Positions 42,547 to 51,896 of a DNA stretch of 60,155 bases are shown here, one piece after another. The notes beneath the pieces were generated by a model. The model searched no databases, was not told where the DNA came from, and was given only the letters and a program-made list of their open reading frames with translations. The first letter of the stretch is position 1. Every line of letters begins with the position of its first letter. Source of the DNA: Poteriospumella lacustris (taxonomy: Eukaryota; Sar; Chrysophyceae; Chromulinales; Dinobryaceae); assembly GCA_008000375.1 (NCBI GenBank), contig SMOI01000052.1, positions 81,489 through 141,643 of the forward strand, read 5' to 3'. Made by a program: the position numbers and the translations under genes.

Positions 42547-43345
42547 TTCGTACCGCCGTCAATTCGCCAGAATATCAGCAAAAATTGAAGACCAACCTCC
42601 ACAATAAAATATAATTGGCAGCTGGCGCTCCTTTGAAGGCACGAGTTGAAGTGACACCGGGCCAACAAGGTAACGAGTACGCAGTCCTATTTTTTGAGAC
42701 TCTGAAGCGATCGAGAAGAACCGACTGCTGGAAAAGCGGACCTGAGCGAAAGATATTCGGAATCTGGAGAAGTTTTTTCCCCTTGGCAACCTCCAAATTG
42801 TCGGAGATCCGGAATTAATGAACTTTTGTACAATTTTAGACATGTAAGTAACACTACTGATTGGTATATAATTGAGTGATTAAGTACACCATACACAGGA
42901 GTATTTGCGTTGGCCAATCGCCGCAGCGAAGAGGACGCAATCAACAAGCACGTGGATTAGATGAATGACGTGGTTTTTCTACCTTAGAAGCACCGGTAAC
43001 AACTGATCAGGGAAGAATTGTACCTTTCCGAACATCTGTAATTGTGATTGGTGGTTGTGGAGTTCCGGAAGGAAAATACCGTGAAATATACGCGACCTAT
43101 TGAACTCAGTGAATCGGAAGAGCAGCCGTCACAACAACCAGTTGAATTAATTCGCATCGGTTGGACAACATCGAGTGTCGCCTAGCCAATATCATTCCCA
43201 CCATCTTCTTCAACGCTTGGCTATTTCCGCCATTATAGCCTCATCCTCTTCAAGTACCAGCAAATTCACTTTTGCTCGACAGCTTTGTCCCACATTATCA
43301 ATCATAGGGCTGCTACTCTCTTTTTTCTCCCAGATCGCAAGTGGT
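42547..43345. other. Intergenic between the tepsin-like and EEP genes
   Basis: Holds the possible small spliced gene at 42818-43103, described separately, and the 5' flank of the EEP gene. An open frame at 42615-42818 starts at TTG and has no recognisable family. Confidence 0.35.
42818..43103 (+). CDS. Possible small spliced gene, unknown product
   Basis: Three putative exons (42818-42843, 42899-42951, 42988-43103) with introns of 55 nt (GTAAGT...ACAG) and 36 nt (GTGGAT...TTAG) give an open frame of 64 residues ending VIGGCGVPEGKYREIYATY. The strong GTAAGT donor, the in-frame joins and the fact that 34-nt introns occur nearby support it. Against it are the lack of any family match and the very short first exon. 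It could instead be a 5' exon set of the EEP gene downstream. Confidence 0.28.
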
Positions 43346-44761
43346 ATGAACGCCAGGGCCGTCTCGTCTTGGTCCACTTTGCAACGGTTGGTGCCATTTG
43401 CATCTCCTCATTCTCGATTACTGAGGCAGGGACATGGACCGCACAAACTGGAAATCTGCAGTAATGTTTGCGAATGGAAAAGTTTCCGCAGTGAGTATGA
43501 CCCCAGATTACAGTTCAATGTGGTGACGTTCAATTTACTTGCCCCTGTGTACAAACGGTTGCAAATTCTAAATCTGGAGACGGGCAATCGAAAACGAGAA
43601 TCGCAAAATCCAGAACTGTGGCGTGAGCGTGCCCACAAAACCTTGCAATTTTTTCGTGATGAAGTCTTTCCACACACAGAAATCTTGGGATTGCAAGAGT
43701 TTTGGACAGATCCACAGTATCGATGTATTTACGACGATGATTTCAATCGATTTGGATACGATGTGCACGTCCTACAGCGGACCGGAAGCAAGTTGGATGC
43801 AGTAGCTTTAGCGGTCAAACGAGATGTTTTCGCAGTGATGGGGACATTGGATGTGATCTTATGTGAGCTGTCCGATCGAGTTGCTCTCGTATTGTGGCTG
43901 AAGCATAAGACATCGGGGAAAGACTTCATCGTGGCGAATACGCATTTGTCATTTCCCCACAGCGCGTTGGACAAAATCAATCAACTTCGTCAAATGAACA
44001 AGTTGACGAATGCTATGGAAGAATTCGCCCGATCGAACAATATTCATTCGGCTACACGAATGATTATGGGAGATTTCAATGTGGAATACACATCCCGCGT
44101 CTGTGAACATCTTCGTTCGTTGGGGTATATCTCGTGTTTCGAAGTCAGTTCGCCATTGAATCCACGTCAGCCAGGTCATTCTATGGATGAGCCAACCAGT
44201 GCGGCGTCATCTCCTACCTCGCGTGCAACAACAACAGCAGCAGCAAAGAAACGAACGTTACGCTTTGTCAGTCATCGCAATCATCGCAACGAAGAGCTCG
44301 GGGTCGATCATATTTTCGTTCGGGCAGAGTCTGCACCCGGATTTCAAGGCAATCAGACTATGGACTCTCCTCCGCCCACCACGCCGCCTACACCCGAAGC
44401 ATTACCGTCATCGAACGAGTTGCAGATTGCTGCAGCACGGGTCTTTGTCGACAACAGTCGTGTGCTACCGTTAAAAGTACCGTGCACGGACTGGGAAAAC
44501 AATTTTTTAGTCTCCGATCATCGCCCGGTTGGCGCGACATTGATTCTGGCAGAACGTCGACGAACACACCACAATGAAAACAATTCCACAGGTTGCAACA
44601 CTGCGCCAGATGGTCATCCTCATTACCATATTAATCCCCACAGCCACACTCTACTGCACTCGGAAACGGCTGATCACCATCGCTCATCACAGCAATCGCC
44701 GACAGATCAGCTGCCACCAGCGTCAACGAATGCACCGGATGGTACCACGCCACGTGGATAA
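43346..44761 (+). CDS. Endonuclease/exonuclease/phosphatase-family enzyme (CCR4/nocturnin/Angel-like)
   Basis: 471 residues from the ATG at 43346; the open frame extends to 43151 but without ATG, and the stretch CTCCCAG just upstream of the start looks like a 3' splice site of a 5'-UTR intron. The EEP catalytic motifs are all present: FNVVTFNLLAP, ILGLQEFW (metal-binding Glu), FIVANTHLSFP, MIMGDFNVEY (Asp and Asn), GVDHIFVRAE and NFLVSDHRPVG (Asp-His). These residues hydrolyse phosphodiester or phosphate bonds, and the CCR4-related branch deadenylates mRNA or acts on small nucleotides. A low-complexity insertion precedes the DHIFVRAE motif, and the C-terminal tail is His/Thr/Ser-rich. The substrate cannot be told from sequence. 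Confidence 0.85.
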   Translation: MNARAVSSWSTLQRLVPFASPHSRLLRQGHGPHKLEICSNVCEWKSFRSEYDPRLQFNVVTFNLLAPVYKRLQILNLETGNRKRESQNPELWRERAHKTLQFFRDEVFPHTEILGLQEFWTDPQYRCIYDDDFNRFGYDVHVLQRTGSKLDAVALAVKRDVFAVMGTLDVILCELSDRVALVLWLKHKTSGKDFIVANTHLSFPHSALDKINQLRQMNKLTNAMEEFARSNNIHSATRMIMGDFNVEYTSRVCEHLRSLGYISCFEVSSPLNPRQPGHSMDEPTSAASSPTSRATTTAAAKKRTLRFVSHRNHRNEELGVDHIFVRAESAPGFQGNQTMDSPPPTTPPTPEALPSSNELQIAAARVFVDNSRVLPLKVPCTDWENNFLVSDHRPVGATLILAERRRTHHNENNSTGCNTAPDGHPHYHINPHSHTLLHSETADHHRSSQQSPTDQLPPASTNAPDGTTPRG

Positions 44762-45171
44762 AGTACATCGTGCTACTCTTGCTGCTACGCTGCTACGCCA
44801 CCTGCTCATCAATATCACGCGCACTTGCTATCATTCCCCCGCTCTGCAAAATGGAAACGCAAAACACATCTCTCTGCCTCTCTGTCCCTCTCTCCACCGC
44901 CGATGGTATCACGTATCACTTTCCTGCCTGTTTTCTTGGTTATGGGACACCACGAAGCAAGCTTATTCCCCTCGCTATACTGTATATAAGACGAACCATC
45001 TTTTTCATTCCCTTGCACTTCCTCTTCCTCTTCTTTCTCTGTCTCTCATTTTCTGTTTTTGGAGTTTCGAAGGTACCTGTCATGTAGTTGAGGAGGGGGA
45101 TAAGGCTGTGATTCACCTGCTGGGAGTGGATCGACTGTGTACACGGTATCGAACTAACTGATTTATTGTGC
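44762..45171. other. Intergenic
   Basis: CT-rich 3' flank of the EEP gene, for example CTTCCTCTTCCTCTTCTTTC near 45019. No gene is seen. Confidence 0.45.
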
Positions 45172-45392
45172 TTACACAATTCCTTCAACCCTTCTCGCTG
45201 TGCTCGACGGGTGTTTCCTCGTAATGACGATGCATATACCGCAACTGCAGTTCTGCATCTGGAGAATATCGTGTCACACGAAACAGATCCACCGGTGTGA
45301 TAATATCAATCAACGGGGCATCGACGTGCATATCTACATGACCGTCTTCGACGTGGATTCTTGACGAACCTCGGCTAACAGCCGTTGTTGTA
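45172..45392 (-). pseudogene. Fragment of the RluA-family pseudouridine synthase gene (3' end)
   Basis: Read on the minus strand, this matches the last 200 or so bases of the gene at 35831-37777 and a little of its 3' flank. Shared blocks include ATGCACGTCGATGCCCCGTT, GATGCAGAACTGCAGTTGCG and AGAAGGGTTGAAGG. It has an in-frame stop just before the ATGCAC block, and the segment encoding PVLPQYMQ is missing. It is therefore a decayed partial duplicate with no coding capacity. The rest of the parent gene is not present next to it. Confidence 0.85.
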
Positions 45393-45733
45393 AGTGGTGG
45401 AGAATCTCATGAACGTGTTGCAGTTGGGCCTACAGGTAGTAAGTGTCACAGTCGAGCGGTGGCATCCGATATACCGTTCTCTGCACCATAAAGCGGTATG
45501 ACCCAATCCCCTGCGGCAGGTCAACACTTTAGGTTCAGCTGATCTGAGAAGAAGCAAATGTAATCACAACTTAGTGGCGTTACCCACAGTTAGTCCATAC
45601 AGTCATCGAAAATATAAACAGCCCCAGATGTTAAGATCATTGGGCATTTTCGCCAGGTGGGTTCTGCAAAAGCCCAAAGAGGGGACAGCAGCAAGATTGC
45701 AGTCGGGTACTGAAAAAGTGAACCTTGACAGGG

Positions 45734-46053
45734 AACCATATCATAGGCTACTCTCTTGTCTTTGCACAGCTTGGCGAGTATGGTGTCAAAGAAAGGCGAT
45801 CCATCGCTCATCTCCTCCTCCCGATCTAGGAGTTTCAATTGCCGCTTGGCTACACTGCTATATAAGGAGCATCTTTTGAACGGATGGAACAAAACATAAT
45901 CTTGTCCCATCCGTTCAAAAGATGCTCTTTGTAAAGCAGTGTAGCCAAGCAGCAGTTGAAACTCCTGGACGATTGGGAGGAGGAGTTGAGCTTTGTATAA
46001 CCTTTCTTTGACATCATACTGACCAAGCTGTGCGGGTAGCCTATATTATGGTT
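45734..46053. repeat. Long imperfect inverted repeat (hairpin)
   Basis: Left arm 45734-45887 pairs with right arm 45907-46053 across a loop of 19 nt. The inner 45 or so base pairs are nearly perfect and the rest is imperfect, with a 12-nt insertion in the left arm. The arms encode related peptides: minus strand HPFKRCSLYSSVAKRQLKLLD and plus strand HPFKRCSL-stop-SSVAKQQLKLLD, then PFFDTILAKLC and PFFDIILTKLC. A piece of a former exon has thus been inverted and duplicated. The minus-strand frame (45590-45910) remains open for 106 codons; the plus-strand copy has stops. I do not recognise the parent family. Confidence 0.85.
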
Positions 46054-46059
46054 AAAGAT

Positions 46060-46439
46060 GCAACCACGAGACCAACAATTAGAACTCGAAAGCCTGATGT
46101 TGGGTTTCTTTTGCGTGGTCTTTCAGGCGTCGTAATGCTTGGCGACGGGAGATTTTCGAACGCCGAAATCGGTCACGTTCTACGAAGATGTTTCACCAGG
46201 CCCGTAGTTTCAATCAACCTATGAATCGCTGGAATGCGTACGATCAATCACGGAGCACGACCGTTGCACGGATGAGAGCGATGTTTGCGCTGGCTGCTGC
46301 CTTTAATCAACCAATGGATGGTTGGTATGCACGCGCCGTACGCACCATACGTTGGATGTTTCGAGAAGCAATTGTGTTTAACCAATCGCAAATTGGCTCG
46401 TACGGCCAACAGCGGTTGATGATGCAATGGACCGGGTGA
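46060..46439 (+). pseudogene. Degenerate DUF285 (BspA-like) repeat gene fragment
   Basis: Frames at 46030-46224 and 46188-46439 together carry the MFxxAxxFNQPxxxW repeat of DUF285 proteins: MFHQARSFNQPMNRW, MFALAAAFNQPMDGW and MFREAIVFNQ, about 40 residues apart. The repeats begin in one frame and the preceding text is in another, the N-terminal part is missing, and the frame stops at 46439. It reads as a remnant. DUF285 proteins are usually large surface or secreted proteins, abundant in some stramenopile algae. Confidence 0.7.
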
Positions 46440-46744
46440 GAACAAGGAGTTGTCCACGTAGTTTCGTATACAACCTACCCCTCCTTTCATGGGACCACCT
46501 GGATGTAACCAAGAGGGGGGGGGGGAGGGTCCTTGTGGGCAAGCCTACTAGTATCAACCATAAAACAAATAAAGAGCGCGTTCAGCGTGGACTTAACAGT
46601 CACATTGCTTGTTGTTAGTTATAGTCGGATTGTCTCGCTGTCCAGCCCTCGCTCCACATTGTCACCTTTACCATTGATGTGTCCATCACGGCACACACGC
46701 ACATTGAGGCAGAGGCAGACGCATACGAGAGGACAACTCCACCT
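46440..46744. other. Intergenic with a poly-G tract
   Basis: An 11-G run at 46515-46525 and ordinary sequence otherwise. No gene is seen. Confidence 0.5.
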
Positions 46745-47206
46745 TTAGCAGGATTGTACCGTGACAATGGTTTCCAATATTTCGGAGACATTGAAACGGA
46801 CTGTGTATGCATCACGGTCGTTGTGTCCAAAGGTGAGTAAGACCGACGAGACGTCACCATCACGTTTGCCATGGTGACCGACAACACCACTGCCACTACC
46901 GCCATTTTCGGGCACTAAACTCATCGGAAAGACAACGAACATGACGTGTTTGTTGACGAACTTGCCCGAGTACAGTGTATCCTTGACGATAGGATATGCG
47001 TGCATCGAATGCAATCGAAACGTCGGTGCCAGAGCACAGAACGTGAATGCACCCATGAAATACACCCGTCGCCCGTGAATCGATACCGATGTGTGGAAGA
47101 ATGCGAGATATAAGGAGGAAGAGATACGTAGGGCATTGGTCCCACCACGTAATTCATCTCCGAAGAGGTCTGTTCTCCAGGGCATGAAGCCGGTGCACAC
47201 CAACAC
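46745..47206 (-). CDS. C-terminal part of a carbohydrate-active beta-propeller-like protein
   Basis: 153 codons with no ATG at the upstream end (opens at TTG), so this is a last exon or a truncated gene. The pattern RGGTNALRISSSLYLAFFHTS, then RRVYFMGAFTFCAL, APTFRLHSMHAYPIV, FVVFPMSLV and SSVLLTFGHNDRDAY follows a recurrent eukaryotic-alga and oomycete family in which RGGTPA, YFxGAYTF, FPxSF and LSFGHQDK are conserved; these are often annotated as GH130/GH43-like or glycosyltransferase-associated. I use the family name loosely. Conservation is good to the stop codon, yet no upstream exon is evident in 47207-47900. It lies beside three gene remnants, so it may itself be a fragment. Confidence 0.5.
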   Translation of the reverse strand: MLVCTGFMPWRTDLFGDELRGGTNALRISSSLYLAFFHTSVSIHGRRVYFMGAFTFCALAPTFRLHSMHAYPIVKDTLYSGKFVNKHVMFVVFPMSLVPENGGSGSGVVGHHGKRDGDVSSVLLTFGHNDRDAYTVRFNVSEILETIVTVQSC

Positions 47207-48089
47207 AAAACATTCACCGACATGAGTTAAAAGTTAAATGCTGCCATCGCACACGAGTCGCGGCTGTACTTGACGATCCAGAAGAGAACCACGGGGATGG
47301 AGATAGAAGAAACGGAAACACATTAAAATACACACCTTACACATATATATCGGGCTCCATTCCTCATGTTCTTTGCTAAAGTCTTGTCAGGCCGCTGTTA
47401 TGTGATGGGTGGGAATGACTTACACCCGGGCACATTGAGTGTCACGTCCCGCGTGGTGCAGTTGGCTACAGCAGTAGGTACATACTTGTTTCCCAGCAAC
47501 GAAGATGGTTCCTAAGACACCCAAGAACCATCTGGGTTGGCCATCAGCCTCCTAAGACGACCTAAACGCACAGCCCATCCCAGCATGTTGAAGTTGATCT
47601 GGATCTGCTGGGACGCTCGCTGCCAAAATCGCTGCCCACCCACCGAGAGGAACACAACTCAAAACCGGAAAAGCCCCCAAAATGAACCAGAGTAGAAGCG
47701 AGGAAGAACCCAACGTTCATCTCATTCCTCTCACGACTCACGACCTTCAATAAACCTCACCCCTCCTCTTTGTAGATCACATGACATCATATTTGATCTC
47801 ATATTTGCATAGATACGTGGATGATCTTGCATCCTTTCTATGTTCCCATTATCGCACTGTGAATGGGTAAGAAGAAACGTACTTCCTAAATCAGTCGTGC
47901 ACCACTGTTAACGAAGACCCCGTGCTGTGATTGAACAGACTTAACGACATTCGAGGATTCAGACTAGCCATTGATAGTACGCTGAAATCTTCCCCTCCTA
48001 TTCGCTCAAGCCTTGTCCATCCGATTGCCATAAGACGTGCGGTCCCCAAGATCGAAACAGTCCCGTCCCTTCCTTCGAACTTCCAAATC
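47207..48089. other. Intergenic
   Basis: Between the fragment above and the GFA-fold gene. It contains a perfect 9-bp inverted repeat with a 13-nt loop (AGATGGTTC...GAACCATCT, about 47504-47534). CGTGGTGCAGTTGGCTACAG near 47453 looks like a tRNA D-arm but no tRNA folds there. No gene is supported. Confidence 0.45.
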
Positions 48090-50657
48090 ATGTTCGATGA
48101 CGCCACCATCCAGAAAATCACGACTGTTTTATTCTCCGCCACGGCAACATTTATGTTAGCCTTTACAGCGCGATTGATTTCGAGCCGATTGCATCCTCCG
48201 CTGCATCTTTTGACTTCCCGCGACAAAGAAAATGAGAACGACACTGCGGCACAGCGATTGTCTGGGGCCGATAAATTCATGACAATCTTGCCATCTTCCG
48301 AAGAAACTGTGGATCATCAAGGCCAATGTCAATGCCAGCGAGTAAAATTCAGAATCCGTGCGCACCGTGAGTTGCATGTGGTGGATCATTCGACATCGAA
48401 ATTGCGTTTTCCTCGGGTATTAGTGTCGTCGGATTCCTTCGAATGGCTTATGGATGCGTCGGCATTGAAAATGTTTTCGTTAACCCATCAAGATGGAGTC
48501 CACGAAGAATCTTCTTCGGGATCGCACATCTTTTGCTCGGATTGTGGCACACAGTTGGTGTTCGTCCCTGTCGCTTCGGTCGATTCGAAGGTTTTCAACG
48601 AAGGTTCCTCCATAGTGGTACCCCTGCAAGTGAATTTAGACTGCATCGACAAGAAGAAAGTCCAATGTATCCACCACCATCACCACCCGCAAGCGCTCGC
48701 GTCTATTCCCATCTATCAAACGTTGAGTCCCAGTCGCTTGTCGAAGGTCAATGCAGAGGACAGTAGCTCATCTCAACGATCGTTCTTCCATCACTATAAA
48801 CAGCTCGTTGACCATACTCAAGCAGACCAATCTGAAAGTGGGCAACCTCTGCCACGCACTGAAGAGTCTCGTCAGGGTGAATCCGCAACGCCGACGAAAT
48901 CTCCGATTCCACTGAGTACGGACACGACGGTGATGTCGACACCTTCTCACCGTCTGAACGCGACCTCTGCCATCGTATCCGGAGACAACAATGTTGATAA
49001 CGAACCAGAATTTGATGAATACGAAGACTTCGAAGATGATGACGACGACGAGGATGCCGACTTTGATATGGATGATGTCAACCGTAGTCCACACAGTCCA
49101 CGGTTCGCATTGAATATGCAATTGAACAGCTTGGGTCATTATTCAGATCAGCGCCGGAACAAACGCCCGACATCAACCCGTAGTCAACATGGTCAACAAC
49201 ATCATGGGCGCCATAGCAACGTGTTCTTTCCTAATCATGCGGCCTCCCGACCTTCATCGACGCATCCGCATTACCCTCATGGACACTCCCAGTCCACGCC
49301 GGTTCACGGAAAAGGACGCCGAGAGGGTGCGATCGAAGGTAGTGCACCAGATTCAGATACGACCGAAGAATTGTTTTTCGAGCAGTTTTATGCGCCTCCG
49401 TCGCCATTTTCTCCGCTGGCAGCAGGTGTCACCCCTCGCACGACGGTGGTGAATTCCAGTCTGGTCAATGGCCACAACAATGGAAGCAGCAATTACTTGC
49501 AGTATATCCTTGGTGCAGATGACAGTCAACTGACAACAACGACCGAGTTACCTGCTGTCCAGTCGATGGCGGGCGAAGAATCCATGATTACCCCACCACG
49601 TGTGAAGCCAAACAAGACGTATCGTCCGATCCATCAACAACATCATCACCACAGTCTTCATAGTCATCATCATCCTTCGCCACGTGGTACGACACGTCGT
49701 CGTAGTCGTAGTGGGACCCCAACCAGCCATCGTAGTCGCCCCAGTCCTGGTCTCGATGGGAGTCACAGTCAGAGTCAGAGTGGAACGTCCTCTCCCGCAT
49801 CGTCGTTGTCTGCTTCCGCCAGCGGCAGTGGTGGTTCAATGCATTCCTCGCGGCGCCTGAGAAATTTCCAATCGACGATGGAAGTTGCCGGCCAAGATGA
49901 CTTCCATCACAACAGCGGCAACAACAGTCGTCGCAACAGCAGTGGCAAAGGTCGTTCGTTGCTGTTTTCCACGGCTACGTTACGTGATGAGTATGGTGAC
50001 GAAATCATCGATGATGAAGCCCTGGCAGGTCTGTTAATGGAGGATACCACTGCCGTCTTTGGAGATCTGGGAGGCGATGCTGATGATGATGGATTGGCAG
50101 GAATTGAAGGAGGCGACGAAGGAAGTGTTTCGTCGTTGGAATCGCTTCCACGTGAGTTGCCTGTCCAGCGTCCCTTGCCATCGTTGTCCAATAGCACGTC
50201 TCTGCCTGGTGTCTTTCCTGCCGAGGTTCGTCAGAATGTGATCGACGAGGATACGATGGGCGACATCACCAGCAGTGCGTCCGCAATCGAGCAGTTGTAT
50301 GACAGCCCCAGTAGTTTGTGGCAGCGTCGTCACGTGACGATGCGCCGGTCGACTCCTGGGCGCTTGCATACCACGGCTACCAAAGCTGGTCACAAACCAT
50401 CGGTTCGCAGTAATGAAGGCATGGAAGCATCAACGTATACGCGTGGTGCTGTCAGCTACGGCGGGAAAACATCTTCCAATGCTCTCTTCAGCAGTCCCTT
50501 CGACGAAACATCTCCTGCGGATATGCCCTCCTATCAAAACTTGAAACGCTATCTCGATCGTCACCTGTCGCCCTCGTCGTCGTCGAATACATCCACGGTC
50601 GGTGGTAAATCGGTTCCTGCCGCGTCGTTCTCCAGTGTCCACCAGACGCATCTCTAA
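48090..50657 (+). CDS. GFA/CENP-V-fold protein with long disordered tail
   Basis: 855 residues from the ATG at 48090; the longer open frame starts at TTG. Residues about 8-32 form a membrane-helix-like segment (TTVLFSATATFMLAFTARLI). Residues about 78-165 resemble the glutathione-dependent formaldehyde-activating (GFA)/CENP-V domain: GQCQCQRVKFRI (CxC zinc pair) and HIFCSDCGTQLVF (CxxC pair). The middle CxxC zinc site of the family is not visible, and the usual short protein is extended by about 690 residues rich in Ser, His, Pro and Asp. The tail includes an acidic run (DEYEDFEDDDDDEDADFD) and basic RRRSRSGT stretches. A catalytic role is doubtful; a zinc-stabilised scaffold is more likely. 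Confidence 0.7.
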   Translation: MFDDATIQKITTVLFSATATFMLAFTARLISSRLHPPLHLLTSRDKENENDTAAQRLSGADKFMTILPSSEETVDHQGQCQCQRVKFRIRAHRELHVVDHSTSKLRFPRVLVSSDSFEWLMDASALKMFSLTHQDGVHEESSSGSHIFCSDCGTQLVFVPVASVDSKVFNEGSSIVVPLQVNLDCIDKKKVQCIHHHHHPQALASIPIYQTLSPSRLSKVNAEDSSSSQRSFFHHYKQLVDHTQADQSESGQPLPRTEESRQGESATPTKSPIPLSTDTTVMSTPSHRLNATSAIVSGDNNVDNEPEFDEYEDFEDDDDDEDADFDMDDVNRSPHSPRFALNMQLNSLGHYSDQRRNKRPTSTRSQHGQQHHGRHSNVFFPNHAASRPSSTHPHYPHGHSQSTPVHGKGRREGAIEGSAPDSDTTEELFFEQFYAPPSPFSPLAAGVTPRTTVVNSSLVNGHNNGSSNYLQYILGADDSQLTTTTELPAVQSMAGEESMITPPRVKPNKTYRPIHQQHHHHSLHSHHHPSPRGTTRRRSRSGTPTSHRSRPSPGLDGSHSQSQSGTSSPASSLSASASGSGGSMHSSRRLRNFQSTMEVAGQDDFHHNSGNNSRRNSSGKGRSLLFSTATLRDEYGDEIIDDEALAGLLMEDTTAVFGDLGGDADDDGLAGIEGGDEGSVSSLESLPRELPVQRPLPSLSNSTSLPGVFPAEVRQNVIDEDTMGDITSSASAIEQLYDSPSSLWQRRHVTMRRSTPGRLHTTATKAGHKPSVRSNEGMEASTYTRGAVSYGGKTSSNALFSSPFDETSPADMPSYQNLKRYLDRHLSPSSSSNTSTVGGKSVPAASFSSVHQTHL

Positions 50658-51128
50658 ACGTTCTCGTTTAGATCGACAATTATCCACATCATTTGCATGT
50701 TCGCCATTGATATTTAACTATAGTTCCCCTGTACAGCCGCTGCATACTTCTGCTCGTCACCGTCCGCGGTGGTGGGTAGTGGTGGTGGCTGTCCGTCCTT
50801 CTGTTTTCCTCTCTTTTTTTCTCTTCTTGTTATACGTTTCCTCTGTATATTTTTCTTGTTATATCCTCTCCGGTTAGTTGCGTTACCCCCTCCCCCGTCG
50901 TGTGATGATAATGATGCGGGGATGCGGTAGTAGTCTCGCGGGTTCTATGTTTTCATGTATACCAAACACTGTGCACCTTCGCACGCGCAGTCGTTTCCAA
51001 CGGTAACCATTGTAACAACACATGCAAATGTTTGTGCAGTAAAGCCTTGCCATCAAGACAGTCTGAGTTGTTTTCCCCAATATACAGATGACAAATGGTC
51101 GTACACTTACAGGCAAGCGAATGTTGCA
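50658..51128. other. Intergenic, convergent
   Basis: T-rich 3' flank of the GFA-fold gene (TTTTCCTCTCTTTTTTTCTC near 50809) and 3' flank of the ankyrin gene. No gene is seen. Confidence 0.45.
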
Positions 51129-51896
51129 TTACTTTTTGACAGGCGGCGCTTCTGTAGGATCGTCCAGTGAACGCTTCCCAAGGACGGACGGGGCCGCATC
51201 ACCACCTTCGGGGCTAATTTCTATACTCTCATTGTCCCCTTTCTCTTCTCCTTTCGCTTCTCCTTCCTCCTCCTTCTCATCTTCTTCGTCGTCGTCTTCA
51301 CTGTCATCTCCTTCGTCGTCCTCGTCCTCGTCCTCGGCCTCGTCCTCGTCATCATCATCGTCTTGTGACTGCTCACCACCGGTGAATTGCTTCCCACGGT
51401 TTTCAGCAAAGGAACGCACTATATTGTATACATCAGGATGTTTCACTTGCTTCGCAAGATCAATGGCTGTTTGGCCATTGCTGGTCTTCGCTAAAGGGTC
51501 AAGGCCGATCTCGAGCAAAGCTTGAATCACATCGACACGACCTTTCGGGATGGCCAAATGCAGTGCAGACTTCAGACCCTTCGATGAGCGCTGGTGAATG
51601 ATCGCCCGAGCTTTCTTGCCGATGAATTCGATGCATTGTGCCGCATTAGGAGACGACGATGTCGCAGCGAAGTGGAGGACGGTAAAGGCATCCATCGCCT
51701 TCAAGGTAATGTCTGCCTTCGCGCGAATCAACATTTGCAAGATTTCAACATTTCCTGCCCAAGCTGCCATATGTAATCCACTGCGATGGAGTTTGTCAGT
51801 GACATTCAAATCCTTCCCAGTGGCAATGTATCCACGAACCCCATCCACGTCATTGTTTCGAACCAACTCTACCAGAACCGCAGAAGACGCAGACAT
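51129..51896 (-). CDS. Ankyrin-repeat protein with acidic C-terminus
   Basis: 255 residues from the ATG at 51896 (MSASSAVLVELVRNNDVDG); the part of the open frame upstream of that lacks ankyrin sequence. About four to five ankyrin repeats: VTDKLHRSGLHMAAWAGNVE, LKAMDAFTVLHFAATSSS, KSALHLAIPKGRVDVIQALL, NGQTAIDLAKQVKHPDVYNI. A strongly acidic region of about 60 residues (DDDDDEDEAEDEDEDDEGDD) follows, then GKRSLDD and PPVKK, possible nuclear signals. It is probably a protein-interaction module, perhaps a histone- or ribosome-binding chaperone given the acidic tail, which is inference. Confidence 0.85.
   Translation of the reverse strand: MSASSAVLVELVRNNDVDGVRGYIATGKDLNVTDKLHRSGLHMAAWAGNVEILQMLIRAKADITLKAMDAFTVLHFAATSSSPNAAQCIEFIGKKARAIIHQRSSKGLKSALHLAIPKGRVDVIQALLEIGLDPLAKTSNGQTAIDLAKQVKHPDVYNIVRSFAENRGKQFTGGEQSQDDDDDEDEAEDEDEDDEGDDSEDDDEEDEKEEEGEAKGEEKGDNESIEISPEGGDAAPSVLGKRSLDDPTEAPPVKK

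Noticed and set aside
44574-45161. 195-codon plus-strand frame overlapping the end of the EEP gene
   Set aside because: Composition is His/Arg/Leu-rich read-through of a CT-rich 3' flank, with no motif.
47453-47530. tRNA-like D-arm (GTGGTGCAGTTGGCTACAG)
   Set aside because: No matching acceptor stem, anticodon arm or GGTTCGAATCC-type T arm can be paired.
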